A DNA stretch of 64,000 nt from positions 7,998,001 to 8,062,000 of the forward strand of contig NZ_CP107819.1 in assembly GCF_036346295.1 (NCBI RefSeq), read 5' to 3'. Within the stretch, counting starts at the first letter, position 1. Every line of letters starts with the position of its first letter. The notes below the pieces were generated by a model, which saw nothing but the letters and a program-made list of their open reading frames with translations, was not told the DNA's origin and ran no database searches. This stretch comes from Streptomyces sp. NBC_00536. Its GTDB lineage: Bacteria; Actinomycetota; Actinomycetes; Streptomycetales; Streptomycetaceae. Below are positions 27,532 through 36,775 of this stretch, piece after piece. The position numbers were made by a program, and so were the translations under genes.

Positions 27532-29076
27532 TCAGCGGCCCACGGGCGTGACGGCGATCGGCGCCAAGGACTCCAGGCAGGACGTGTCACCGGGGGCGCC
27601 GCCACGGATGAACCGGCTGGTGATGCCCGTGACGCAACCGCTGGGCTCCAGCTCGGGCACGTGCCCCACGTTGCGCACGGAGAAGAAGGTGCTGTGACGG
27701 AACTTCCCCGCCGCCAGGCGGCCGTTGGCATCGGGAGTGTTGGCGTCCAGGTCCCCGGAGAGCACCAGGACCGGGACATCGGGCAGCGCGAGGTCCGTGG
27801 GCTGCGGGCGCGCGGTGTTCTCGCGCGGCCAGGAGATGCACACGTCCCCGCCGTCCGTCGGCCCCTCGGTGAACCCCTGGCCGCTGAAAGCGCCGAAACC
27901 GCCCTGCCCCGCGCCCGCGAGGGCCTTGCGGTACTGCTGCCACCGCACGGACGGCGGGGCATCCGCCGCCCACGCCTTGCGGTAGTCGTTGCAGACCACC
28001 GCGATGTACGGGGCCTGGTCCTCCGCGCTGCCCGAGGAACCCTCCTCCCGCACCAGGCGGCGCAGCGGCCCCGTATCGCCCTTGACGAAACGGTCGAGGG
28101 CCCACGGCGCGCTCCCGAGCAGCGAAGCCCCGTCCGGCTCCATACCCGCACCGCGGCTCGCGGCCTCGTACATGAGGTTGGCGAGCTTGCCCTCGGTGAA
28201 CCGCTCGCGGTACGTCTTCCCCCCGGCCTCGATCGGCACGGTCAACGGCCGCTCCCGCAACCGCGCGGCCGTGGTGGCGAGGTCCCGTACGGCCTTGTCC
28301 CCGTCGCACGCCTTCGGCACGGAACGCTCGCACACCCGGCGAAGGGCCAGCGAGACGGCCTCCGCGCTGGGCCGGACGAGGGGGTCGAAGTCGTGCGGGT
28401 AGGCCCCGGACAGCACGACGGCGCGCACGCTCTCGGGGTGCCGGCTCGCGTACACCGGCATCAGGTACGTGCCGTACGAGAGCCCGTAGAGGGTGAGTTG
28501 CCGCACCCCGAGCCGGGCCCGGACGGCATCGATGTCATCGGCGGTGGCCGCGGTGGTGTACCCCTGGGCGCGCGGGCCGAGGGTACGGGCGCAGCGCGCG
28601 ACGGCGTCGCGCTGCTCCTGGCGCGTGCCGAAGCGGTATTCGGCGTCCGTGACCCCGCACGGCATCCGCTCCGACTTCCCGGTGCCCCGGGGATCGACGA
28701 GCAGCAGGTCGTGATCCTCCAGCAGTTCCGCCAACCCGGCCGCGAACTCCCCGGCCTTGTCGATCGCCACCTCGCCCGGCCCCCCGGGATTCACCGCGAC
28801 GGTTCCCCTGGCAGGACCCTGCCCCCGGTGGCGCACGACCGCGTAACTCACCCCGATCGTGCCCAGCTCCGGCTCGCCCACCACCAGCGGCCGCCGCAAC
28901 GAACCACAGTCCACCCGCTGCCCCACCACACGGGGACACCACCGCGGACCGTCACCACCTCCGCCCTCGCCCCCGCCCGTCGCGGCGACACTCGCCGACG
29001 GCAGCGCCGAGAGCACCAACGCCATGGCCCCCACGACCAGCCCCGCCCGCCGTGCCCCACTCGTGAAACGCGTCAT
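27532..29076 (-). CDS. Secreted alpha/beta hydrolase, tripeptidyl aminopeptidase-like
   Basis: A 514-residue protein from ATG 29076 (GAGGGACGGG upstream). The signal peptide is AGLVVGAMALVLSALPSAS and the predicted mature part begins near residue 32. TVAVNPGGPG is the oxyanion region, LLVDPRGTGKS the strand before, and LYGLSYGTYL the nucleophile elbow (GLSYG). A C-terminal TAP-like region contains LVLSGDLDANTP (acid) and VGHVPEL (His). These features match the Streptomyces SlpD/SlpE and tripeptidyl aminopeptidase group, which trims peptides outside the cell. It may be co-transcribed with the two-component genes 45 nt downstream. Confidence 0.9.
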   Translation of the reverse strand: MTRFTSGARRAGLVVGAMALVLSALPSASVAATGGGEGGGGDGPRWCPRVVGQRVDCGSLRRPLVVGEPELGTIGVSYAVVRHRGQGPARGTVAVNPGGPGEVAIDKAGEFAAGLAELLEDHDLLLVDPRGTGKSERMPCGVTDAEYRFGTRQEQRDAVARCARTLGPRAQGYTTAATADDIDAVRARLGVRQLTLYGLSYGTYLMPVYASRHPESVRAVVLSGAYPHDFDPLVRPSAEAVSLALRRVCERSVPKACDGDKAVRDLATTAARLRERPLTVPIEAGGKTYRERFTEGKLANLMYEAASRGAGMEPDGASLLGSAPWALDRFVKGDTGPLRRLVREEGSSGSAEDQAPYIAVVCNDYRKAWAADAPPSVRWQQYRKALAGAGQGGFGAFSGQGFTEGPTDGGDVCISWPRENTARPQPTDLALPDVPVLVLSGDLDANTPDANGRLAAGKFRHSTFFSVRNVGHVPELEPSGCVTGITSRFIRGGAPGDTSCLESLAPIAVTPVGR

Positions 29077-29202
29077 GCCCGTCCCGTCCCTCTTCCGTCG
29101 GTCGTCCTCCGGTGTGAGAACGACCTTGCCGGGCCCGTGACAGGGCGAGGAAAGAGCGGCGGCAAAGCCATGTAAGAGAAGAGGACCAGGAGGGTCCGTA
29201 TC

Positions 29203-29540
29203 GTGGACGCGAAGTCCGCTCGCAGGTCCGGGTGCCGGGTGCGCATCACGGATCACGTGGAGCTGATCGTCTGCGAGACTACGGAGCCGCCGCTCGTAGA
29301 GACACAGCTACCCCGTAGGCGGGCCCCGGACTGGTCCGATCCTGATGCTGGACCGCCATGGCGCCATGATGGCCCCACCCGCGCCGTGGGCCTGGCCATC
29401 AACGGAACCCGCCTGTCTGTACTCGGCGAGGGGCTGGAGGACATCACCCTCATCTGGCACGACTCCGAGGTCGCACACCGCGCACAGGCGGACATCGTGG
29501 AGGATCCGGAGGGCCGGCTCTCCTACTTCAAAGGAGACGC
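29203..29540 (+). pseudogene. Truncated hypothetical gene, 5' part only
   Basis: A well-positioned AGGAGGG site and GTG 29203 start about 113 gene-like residues (VELIVCETTEPPLVETQLPR, then RAVGLAINGTRLSVLGEGLE, then EDPEGRLSYFKGD). After about 29540 this frame becomes shadow sequence and a different frame carries Rhs-like protein. I read this as the front part of a gene cut by recombination into an Rhs gene. The family is not recognised. Confidence 0.6.
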
Positions 29541-29544
29541 TGCA

Positions 29545-30880
29545 ACTGGACCTGCGGCCGACCGTGACCGTCCCCGACATCGCAGACGTCATCGGCGCGA
29601 GCTGGAACACGATGGTCTACGGGCCCGACACTCCCATCTTCTCGTGGCGCTGTCTCGTCGCCACTGTCTGCGACCCGATCACCGGATACCGCGTCAGCAG
29701 GTGGAATCCGGCCTCCAGCGGGCGCGGGTACACGAGCGTCGTGGTGAAGAAGGGCGCGACCGCCAACACAGGCGCCGCGGACGCCACCGAGGAGTCCCAG
29801 ACCCGCACCCGCTACTTCCGCGGCATGTCAGCGGACGCTGGCCGCCCGAAAATCACGGTCAAGGACTCCACCGGCACAGAGGACCTCGGCGAAGACCTGC
29901 TTCCGTACCAGGGCCGTGCGTTCGAGGACATCACCTACACCAAGTCCGGCGGCAGCATCGCCTCCCGCACGCTCACCTGGACGGCGAACCAGAAGACCGC
30001 CTCCCGGCCGCGCGACGGCACCACCTCACTCGATGCATACCGGGTCAGCGCCCCTCGTACTGACAAGATCGAGACGATCAGCGGCGGCGCGACGCGCATC
30101 ACCCGAACGACATCCACCGTCGAGCCCGTCTACGGCCTTCCGGTGACGGCGCAGAACGACACGCTTGCCCGGAACGGCACGGGGGGCTGGTCAACCGTCG
30201 ACCAGAAGTGCGCCACCACCACCTACGTCCACAACACGAACAAGTACCTGATCGGGCTGCCTCAGCGGACCCGGATGACCGCAGGCGATTGCGCCCAGTC
30301 CGGCACCGCTACAACACTCTCCGACACGCGCACCTCGTACGACGCCCTCAATGCCTTCGGTACCGCTCCGGTCAAGGGCCTGCCCTATCAGGTCGACACC
30401 AATGACGCGGCAGGGACCGGCTGGATCACCACGGCGCGCACTGAATACGACGCCCTCGGCCGTGTCATCAAGGTGTACGACGCGTCGGGCAAGGCCGCTT
30501 CCACGGCCTACAGTCCGGCCACGGGGCCGGTCTTCGCCACCACGGTGACGAACGCTGCCGGATACACGACCGTCTCCAAGGGCGACCCGGCCCGCGGCAG
30601 CGTACTCGAGAGCACCGACGCCAACGGCCGCAAGGTCACCACGGCCTACGACAACCTCGGCCGCAACACCGCGGTCTGGACCCCGCCCCAGAAGCCGGGT
30701 ACGGACAAGGCGGCCTACACCTTCGCCTACCAGATCGCCGAGCACGAGACCCCGGTCGTCACCAGCAGCACCCTGCAGGACAACGGCACCTATACCAACT
30801 CCGTCGTGATCTACGACGGCCTGCTCCGTCCCCGCCAGTCCCAGACCGAGGCCCTCGGCGGTGGCCGTCTGATCACAGAA
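29545..30880 (+). pseudogene. Internal fragment of an Rhs/YD-repeat protein
   Basis: About 445 codons in one frame with Rhs features: TRTRYFRGMSADAG, KDSTGTEDLGEDL, TEYDALGRVIKVYDASGK, TAYDNLGRNTAVWTPPQKPG and DGLLRPRQSQTEALGGGRLI. Intact Streptomyces Rhs proteins run to more than 1500 residues and have a signal peptide and a C-terminal toxin domain. Both ends are missing here: the front joins the unrelated gene start at 29203, and the back breaks at GGRLI near 30878. It is therefore a relic of a polymorphic-toxin or wall-associated protein. Confidence 0.8.
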
Positions 30881-31512
30881 GGAGGTCCCGTACGGCGAGG
30901 CTTGCCACGTGGCGCAGGTCCAGGGTGACCATGTCGGGGCGTGTCCCTTCTGTCGGGGTGGCGGCCCCGAGCAGCAACCGGCCAGGCGAGGGGGCGTGTT
31001 GGTGCTGCTCGGGGCATGACGAACCGGGCCCATTGGTGGGCGTGGGGTCCAGGTGGGGTGATCCGCCTGTTACTGACCGGCAGGAACGGCCGCGGTCGTT
31101 CCCACCCGGCGTCACTCGGATCACCCCGCTCCATGTCCACATCAACGTTCGGACGCGAGCGAGTTGGCCGCAGACCGTCCCGGCGTGCCCGAGGTCGAGC
31201 CGGTCACCGTCAGCTGGTGATCGGCCGACTCACGTCTTCGGCCCAGTGCATGTGGTGGTGGGTGGGGACCGGGCTTCCGCCCGCCCGAAACGCCTCACGG
31301 CCCTCGTGATCCTGCGGGAACCTGGTCATCACCTCGGTGTGCGGGCGCCCACCGGACATCGTCCTGGACGACGTCCCGGGCTACAGCGCCCCACCGCCAA
31401 CCCGTGGTCTGGCGCGAACCATCATCGCGGTGTGGAGCCCGATCATCGCCTCCAGCAGCGGGCGTGGCGCCGCTCCTGGTGCGAGAGTGGTTCGGGGACC
31501 CTGTGCCGATCC
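30881..31512. other. Non-coding junction region after the Rhs relic
   Basis: No reading frame here has convincing gene-like composition on either strand. Two minus-strand tails look like protein C-termini (DLRHVASLAVRDLL ending at 30873, and LEAMIGLHTAMMVRARPR ending at 31381) and could be remnants of one or two deleted genes or transposases; I cannot name them. Confidence 0.4.
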
Positions 31513-31530
31513 ATGAGGGAAGTGCCCAAA

Positions 31531-32382
31531 GTGACCGAACCCGTTGCCCTGTCCTACGAGGTCCTCGTCTCGGACGGAGTACCCAGGAAGATCGATCTGC
31601 GGCTGCCGAACGGGGAGGAGATCGTCTCCTCGCCCATCTCGTCCACCCTGGTCTACGGCGAGCGGGATGCCGTCCTGGTGGACCCACCGCTGACCCTCGG
31701 CCAGATCGCGCAGGTCGGGCAGGGTGTGGCGCGCTCCGGCAAGCGGCTCGCGTTCGTGTACATCACTCACGGCCACCCCGACCACTGGTTCGGCACCGCA
31801 ACGCTCGTGGAGCGGTTCGGCGATACCGACACCGTCGTGTACGCCACCGAGGGCACCATCCGGCAGATGCACGAGCAGCTGAAGGGCAAGGAGGAGGGGT
31901 TCGCGAAGACCTTTCCCCAGGTCCCGGAGAACACCCCGGTCCTCGCCGTCCCCGTACCGGCCGAAGGTTTCCGGCTGGAGGGCCAGGTCCTGCGCGCGGT
32001 CGAGACCGGCCACACCGACACCGACGACTCCAGCGTCCTGCACGTACCCTCGATCGGCCTTGTCGTCGCCGGAGACGTCGTCTACAACGGCGTGCACCAG
32101 ATGATGCTCGAAGGCGGCAACGGCGGCCTCCAGGCGTGGCTCGACGGTATCGACCGGATCGCCGAACTCAACCCCAGCCACGTGGTCGCCGGCCACAAGA
32201 ACAAAGACCTGCCCGACGACCCCAAGATCCTCGACGAAACCCGCCAGTACCTGCGGGACGCGATCCGCCTTCTCGCCGACAAACCCACTCCGCTGGAGTT
32301 CTTCGACGCGATGCTGAAGCTCCACGGTGACCGGCTCAACCCCGGCCCGCTTTGGTACAGCGGGCTGGGCCTGCTCGCCTGA
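31531..32382 (+). CDS. MBL-fold metallo-hydrolase
   Basis: About 283 residues from GTG 31531, which has GAGGGA about 8 nt upstream; ATG 31513 is an in-frame alternative. The metal motif is YITHGHPDHWFGT (HxHxDH), followed by the His in ETGHTDTDDSS and the Asp in VVAGDVVYNG, then VAGHKNKDL for the last His. This set is complete for a binuclear zinc or iron hydrolase. The substrate range of this subgroup (small soluble MBL proteins next to stress genes) is unknown. It stands alone. Confidence 0.9.
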   Translation: MTEPVALSYEVLVSDGVPRKIDLRLPNGEEIVSSPISSTLVYGERDAVLVDPPLTLGQIAQVGQGVARSGKRLAFVYITHGHPDHWFGTATLVERFGDTDTVVYATEGTIRQMHEQLKGKEEGFAKTFPQVPENTPVLAVPVPAEGFRLEGQVLRAVETGHTDTDDSSVLHVPSIGLVVAGDVVYNGVHQMMLEGGNGGLQAWLDGIDRIAELNPSHVVAGHKNKDLPDDPKILDETRQYLRDAIRLLADKPTPLEFFDAMLKLHGDRLNPGPLWYSGLGLLA

Positions 32383-32736
32383 GCGCACACCGCCCGCCCC
32401 ACGGGCAGGTGCCCGACACCGTTCTCCGCTCGGCCGGGCATGATCGCCTGTCCGGCCGATCACGCCCGCCCTGCGACCTCATCTGAGGAACGGCTGAGAA
32501 CCGGTCAGTGGCAGATAGTTCGACAGCAACACCGGTTTCCTGGGCCGTTCCTCCTCGGACCCGTATCAACACTGACCGAGTCCGGCCCAGGTGTCCGCGT
32601 CCCGCCCTCGGGGGAGCCGAGCGAGTCCGAGGCCTGCGAGGCGCTCCGCTCACCGACGCCCCCGGCCGACCTGGGCCGCATCCTCGATGGCGAGGAGGCC
32701 ATCGCGCTGCCGACCCACTGACTCCGGCCGCCGCCC
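32383..32736. other. Intergenic region with a possible coding remnant
   Basis: A 354-nt gap. Between about 32575 and 32721 the plus strand reads SGPGVRVPPSGEPSESEACE, then PADLGRILDGEEAIALPTH and a stop, which resembles a protein C-terminus, but no start or upstream body is present. Otherwise nothing is seen. Confidence 0.35.
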
Positions 32737-33273
32737 TCAGGCAGGTCTCGACGCACGGCGGCATCCCCGGACAAGGCCCACCGCCACGACCATCAGCACG
32801 ATCACTACCAGGTCGGGCCCGTACGGGACCTCCATGAACCCCATGGACCCCATGGCGCCCGGGCGTGGCCGCAGCTCGATGGAGCCTTCCGGGACAACAT
32901 CCACCAGCAGCCGATGAACCCAGGCCAGGACTGCCCCACCGGCCACGCCCACTGCCAGCAGAGACCCGGCGCTCATGCCCGACCGGCGGCCGGCCCGCCA
33001 ACAGCCCCGCACCGTATCCACGGCCCCGATGACCAGCGCGATCCCGAGCGCGCCGGACGCGGCGATCCATGACCCGGCAGCAACCGCGCCCAGCATGGAA
33101 GTGGCGAAACCCCCGGGCCCCTGCCCCGTCAACACCTTCACGGACCCCTCCGGCGGGGCCATGCCCCATGCCAGCAGCCAGCTCACTCCGCCCAGGACCG
33201 CCAGACCGGCCGCGCCCCGTGCCCACAGCACTCCGGCGCCCCGACGCCCGCTTCGTATCCTTCGTATCCCCAT
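32737..33273 (-). CDS. Hypothetical membrane protein
   Basis: A 178-residue protein from ATG 33273 (AGGGGGGAA just upstream). Four hydrophobic segments: AAGLAVLGGVSWLLAWG, AVAAGSWIAASGALGIALVIGAV, AGSLLAVGVAGGAVLAWV and LVVIVLMVVAVGLV. The N-terminus is basic. No motif is recognised. A CCTACC-N4-GGTAGG dyad lies 36 nt upstream. Confidence 0.65.
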   Translation of the reverse strand: MGIRRIRSGRRGAGVLWARGAAGLAVLGGVSWLLAWGMAPPEGSVKVLTGQGPGGFATSMLGAVAAGSWIAASGALGIALVIGAVDTVRGCWRAGRRSGMSAGSLLAVGVAGGAVLAWVHRLLVDVVPEGSIELRPRPGAMGSMGFMEVPYGPDLVVIVLMVVAVGLVRGCRRASRPA

Positions 33274-33308
33274 CGGTTCCCCCCTCACTGCCTTGCTGGG
33301 GACGTCAA

Positions 33309-33324
33309 CCTACCAATCGGTAGG
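33309..33324. promoter_or_regulatory. CCTACC-N4-GGTAGG dyad
   Basis: A perfect 6-bp inverted repeat with spacer AATC, typical in shape of TetR-family operators. It is 36 nt before the membrane protein start (minus strand) and about 237 nt before the large lectin-like gene (plus strand). Confidence 0.45.
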
Positions 33325-33560
33325 ACGTCCCTCTGTGGAGAGGCCAGACCGGGATCACCGCGTGCGGGCGCCGCGGGAGGGCCGCTGAGCCGGGCACTGA
33401 GTCGGCCCTGATTCTGGCCAAGTTTGATGAAGTGTGTCGCTGTTGTGATCAGGATGTGTAGTTTCGAGCGGTCCGGAAGGCTTTTTTCGCCTATGGGCCA
33501 GGAGCTCCAGGTCCTGGCGGTCATGGCGGCCTCCCCACCCTTTCCTCGCAGACGGGAATC

Positions 33561-36500
33561 ATGATGACCACCCCGAGCACCGGAAAACCTGCCACCACAC
33601 CAGCGACGGCCCCGGCGAGCGCGACGGCCCCGGCGAGTACGTCGCCCCCGTTCGAAGTGGACAAGGCGATGCTCGACGGTCCGACGCCGAAGGACCTGCT
33701 TCCGACCACCGGCAGCTACCCGGTGGAGATCGTCCGGTACCGCTCGGTGGTGCTCACCGACATCCCCGGAGCGAAACCGGCGCGCAAGCTGACCGGCGCC
33801 ATCGACCTCGGCGAGGAGAACTTACCGTTCTACGACCGCCCGGCCGAGGGCATGATCGTCACGACGGAGCAGAGCTGGTCGGCCCAGGGCGTCACGCTCG
33901 GCAGACTGCTGCACAGCCTCGCGCTCGCGCCCGGCGAGAGCACCAAGGTCGCGGTCGTCGACTGGCAGCGCACCACCAAGGCCACCGGCAGCGAGACGGC
34001 TTCCGAGGCCGAGACGCTCGCTGGCACCACCGACCAGAACCGGTCGATCAGCGAGGTCGCGAACGCGATAGCCCGCGAGGAGCAGTTCGGCACCTCCCAG
34101 GCGTCCCAGGTGAGCAAGTCGTCAAGCTCCGGCGGCAGCATCGGCGTCGCGTTCTTCGGTATCGGCGGCGGCGGCAACTGGGGCGAGTCGTCGAACACGG
34201 GCTTCACGACCGCGGTGTCCCGCTCCACCGGCGTGAAGTCGGTCGCCGAGGAGGCGACGCAGCGCATCAGCGCGCGGACCCAGCAGCTGGCGACCGCGGC
34301 CCGCAGCCGGAACATGACGGTCGTGCGCGAGACGACGCAGTTGGAGAAGGAGCAGGTCCTCACCCGGGTCGTCACCAACTACAACCACATGCACGCGATG
34401 TCGGTGCAGTACTACGAGGTCGTCCAGGTCTACAACGTGGTGACCAAGCCGACGAAGCTGGAACGCTGCTTGTTCATTCCGCTGCAGGAACTCAACTTCA
34501 ACTACACCAGCCTGCAGCGGTACAAGGAGGTGCTCGCCTCGGTCGCGCCGACCGACTGGGCCGCGAAGATCCGGGCCGCAAACCCCTTCGACACCACCGT
34601 GCGCAAGCTCGACGCGTGCACGGCCCCAGAGGCGCCGTCGACCCTCCAGGCTTTCGACGGGGTGGACCTGTCCGACATCGCCTCTTCGTCCATGGGCGTG
34701 TACGGGGTGCGCAAGTACGACGGCAGCCCGGTCCGGTTCGATCCGGTGAGCCGGCAGTGGAACCCGCTGCCCACCACCGGACTGGACGGAGACCTGGCCC
34801 GGATCGCACCGGGCAAGGACACCGTGTGGGGACTCAGGACCGACAACATGCTCGTGCAGTTCGACGGGACCACCTGGCGCAGCCACCCGCAGAGCTGGCG
34901 GGCTCTGGCCCTCGCATGCGGCCCGGACGGCACGCTCTACCTCGTCGGCACGGAAAACTCACTCGGGCAGCGTTCCCCGGACGGCACAATGCAGAGCCTG
35001 AACGTCAAGGCCGACGACGTCGCCGTCGTCGGCAGGGACAAGCTCTGGTACTGCCGGGAGGGGCGAACCTTCGAGCGCACCAGCACCGGCTGGACGGACC
35101 GGACCGGGACGACGAACATGAAGCGCCTGTCCGCCGGTACGGGCGGCGCGCTCTGGGGCGTCACGGCCGACGGCAAGCCCGTCGGGCTGGCGACCACTGG
35201 GACCTGGGCCGTTCTTCCCTCCAGCTACCTCGGGATAGGCACCGGGGTCGCAGATCTCGTCTCGTCCGCCAACGGGGACATCTGGGTGCTGGAGACCACC
35301 GGGACCCCTTCCCGGCGCCTCTTCGCGGAGCGGGATACGCCGATCCCCTTCGACGTCCCCTCGAAGGCCGACTCCCCTTACGCGTCCAAAATCGACGTCT
35401 GGTACGACGAGTTCGGGATCCGCAGCCTCCAGGTGGTCTTCCCCGGCCACACCGTCCGCTACGGCGACACCGGCGGCTCCGGTATTCAGCAGCGCACGTC
35501 CCACACCTTCGGCGGCGCCGACAAGCTGCTCGCCGTTGATGCCTGGTCCGGCACGGCCGCCCGCGGCAGCCTCGCCGGACTGCGCCTGACGATGACCTCG
35601 GGCGTGGTCAACTTCGGGATCGCCGAGACCACCGCCGTCGCGCCGGACCTAAGCGAGGACGCCGGCGGCGCGGCCATCTGCGGGCTGTTCGGCTCCACGG
35701 TGAAGTCCGGCACCCGCACCTACCTCGCCTCCCTCGGCTTCTACGTGCGCGGCGGAAACGTGGCGCAGGCGGTCCTGGACCACCTGAACGACAACCGCCG
35801 CCACTACAGCCAGGCCGTCTGGGCGAACGCCGACGAGCTGACGCTCAGCCGCATCCTCGCCAACTACTCCTACACCCCGGCGGGCTCGAACGCCGCACCG
35901 GTCCTGCTCGGCACCCTGCTGGACCCGAAGCCGATCGCCACCACCGGCAACTACCTCGGCTTCCGGTGGAACTTCGGCAGCGAGCAGGAACGAGAGGCGT
36001 GGACCAAGGCCCGCCAGCCGGGCGACGCCACGTTCGGGGCCCCGGTGACCAATACGATCGCCATCGCCACCAAGGGCGTCTTCGCCGAGGCCGTACTCGG
36101 CCGGGCCAACTCGGCCGAGAAGATCGACCTCACCCGTTTCTGGAACTGGAAGGACTCGCCCATCCAGATCACGCCGGCCGACATCGCACCGGTCTCCATG
36201 GGAGGGCGCGCGAAGGACCTCGACACCACGGCGGCCGGCATGGGCGCTTCCCAGGCGAAGTTCACGCCGCTCGCGGCGATGCCCGACCCGGTCGGCCTGC
36301 AAACGGCGCAGGCCATCGCCACCGCGAACCTGTTCCGCGACATGAGCGGCCTCAACACCATGGGCCAGGTGCTCACCAAGGGCATCGAAGCCGCCGCCGG
36401 CAACGACAAGGCCGCCGGCGAACGCGCCCAGGAAGCCCTGAAGACCGCCACCGAACACCTGCAGAAGATGGCCAAGATCGCCGTCGAAGCCGCCGAGAAG

Positions 36501-36662
36501 GCAGCACCCCTCGTCACCGGAGGCGTCGGAGGCGGCGCCGGCAACCTCAGCGCCCTCGGCGGCATGCTCAACCAGGGCGGCAAGGCCGCTTCGGACGCCA
36601 AGGCCGGTACGGACGCCAAGGCCGAGGCGCCGTCCAACAACGGGTCCGCAGCGAAGGCCTGA
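33561..36662 (+). CDS. Large multidomain protein with tectonin-like propeller and jacalin-like lectin region
   Basis: A 1033-residue protein without signal peptide or membrane span. Residues 1-35 are Thr/Ala/Pro-rich. Residues 50-330 form a helical and beta unit with a Ser-rich loop and a hydrophobic GGSIGVAFFGIGGGGNWG segment at 191-208. Residues 375-580 hold tectonin/TECPR-like repeats (DTVWGLRTDNMLVQFDGTTW, GALWGVTADGKP, GDIWVLETTG). Residues 606-730 look jacalin-like (IDVWYDEFGIRSLQVVF, LASLGFYVRGG). A domain with NRRHYSQAVWA and KPIATTGNYLGF follows, then an Ala-rich helical tail. Leu88 is encoded by TTA, so bldA control is likely. Both sugar-binding-type domains suggest recognition of glycans or cell surfaces. 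The overall family is not recognised. Confidence 0.9.
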   Translation: MMTTPSTGKPATTPATAPASATAPASTSPPFEVDKAMLDGPTPKDLLPTTGSYPVEIVRYRSVVLTDIPGAKPARKLTGAIDLGEENLPFYDRPAEGMIVTTEQSWSAQGVTLGRLLHSLALAPGESTKVAVVDWQRTTKATGSETASEAETLAGTTDQNRSISEVANAIAREEQFGTSQASQVSKSSSSGGSIGVAFFGIGGGGNWGESSNTGFTTAVSRSTGVKSVAEEATQRISARTQQLATAARSRNMTVVRETTQLEKEQVLTRVVTNYNHMHAMSVQYYEVVQVYNVVTKPTKLERCLFIPLQELNFNYTSLQRYKEVLASVAPTDWAAKIRAANPFDTTVRKLDACTAPEAPSTLQAFDGVDLSDIASSSMGVYGVRKYDGSPVRFDPVSRQWNPLPTTGLDGDLARIAPGKDTVWGLRTDNMLVQFDGTTWRSHPQSWRALALACGPDGTLYLVGTENSLGQRSPDGTMQSLNVKADDVAVVGRDKLWYCREGRTFERTSTGWTDRTGTTNMKRLSAGTGGALWGVTADGKPVGLATTGTWAVLPSSYLGIGTGVADLVSSANGDIWVLETTGTPSRRLFAERDTPIPFDVPSKADSPYASKIDVWYDEFGIRSLQVVFPGHTVRYGDTGGSGIQQRTSHTFGGADKLLAVDAWSGTAARGSLAGLRLTMTSGVVNFGIAETTAVAPDLSEDAGGAAICGLFGSTVKSGTRTYLASLGFYVRGGNVAQAVLDHLNDNRRHYSQAVWANADELTLSRILANYSYTPAGSNAAPVLLGTLLDPKPIATTGNYLGFRWNFGSEQEREAWTKARQPGDATFGAPVTNTIAIATKGVFAEAVLGRANSAEKIDLTRFWNWKDSPIQITPADIAPVSMGGRAKDLDTTAAGMGASQAKFTPLAAMPDPVGLQTAQAIATANLFRDMSGLNTMGQVLTKGIEAAAGNDKAAGERAQEALKTATEHLQKMAKIAVEAAEKAAPLVTGGVGGGAGNLSALGGMLNQGGKAASDAKAGTDAKAEAPSNNGSAAKA

Positions 36663-36694
36663 TCACCGCAACACACCGCACCACACCGCACCGC

Positions 36695-36722
36695 GCGGGT
36701 CCGGGCTGCCACCCGGGCCCGC
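36695..36722. terminator. Hairpin between convergent genes
   Basis: An 11-bp stem, GCGGGTCCGGG (36695-36705) with CCCGGGCCCGC (36712-36722), one G-U pair, 6-nt loop. It sits between the large gene stop at 36662 and the hydrolase stop at 36776 and may serve both. Confidence 0.65.
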
Positions 36723-36775
36723 CCCGTGATCCACACAGCAACACCCGTCACGTGGGTAGGCCGGAGATTCACGGC

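Noticed and set aside
30881..31512. Intact insertion sequence after the Rhs relic
   Set aside because: No transposase frame or terminal inverted repeats were found; only two unplaced C-terminus-like tails.
32505..32774. Minus-strand open frame after the MBL gene
   Set aside because: Composition is unlike coding sequence, there is no ribosome site, and it overlaps the membrane protein gene end.
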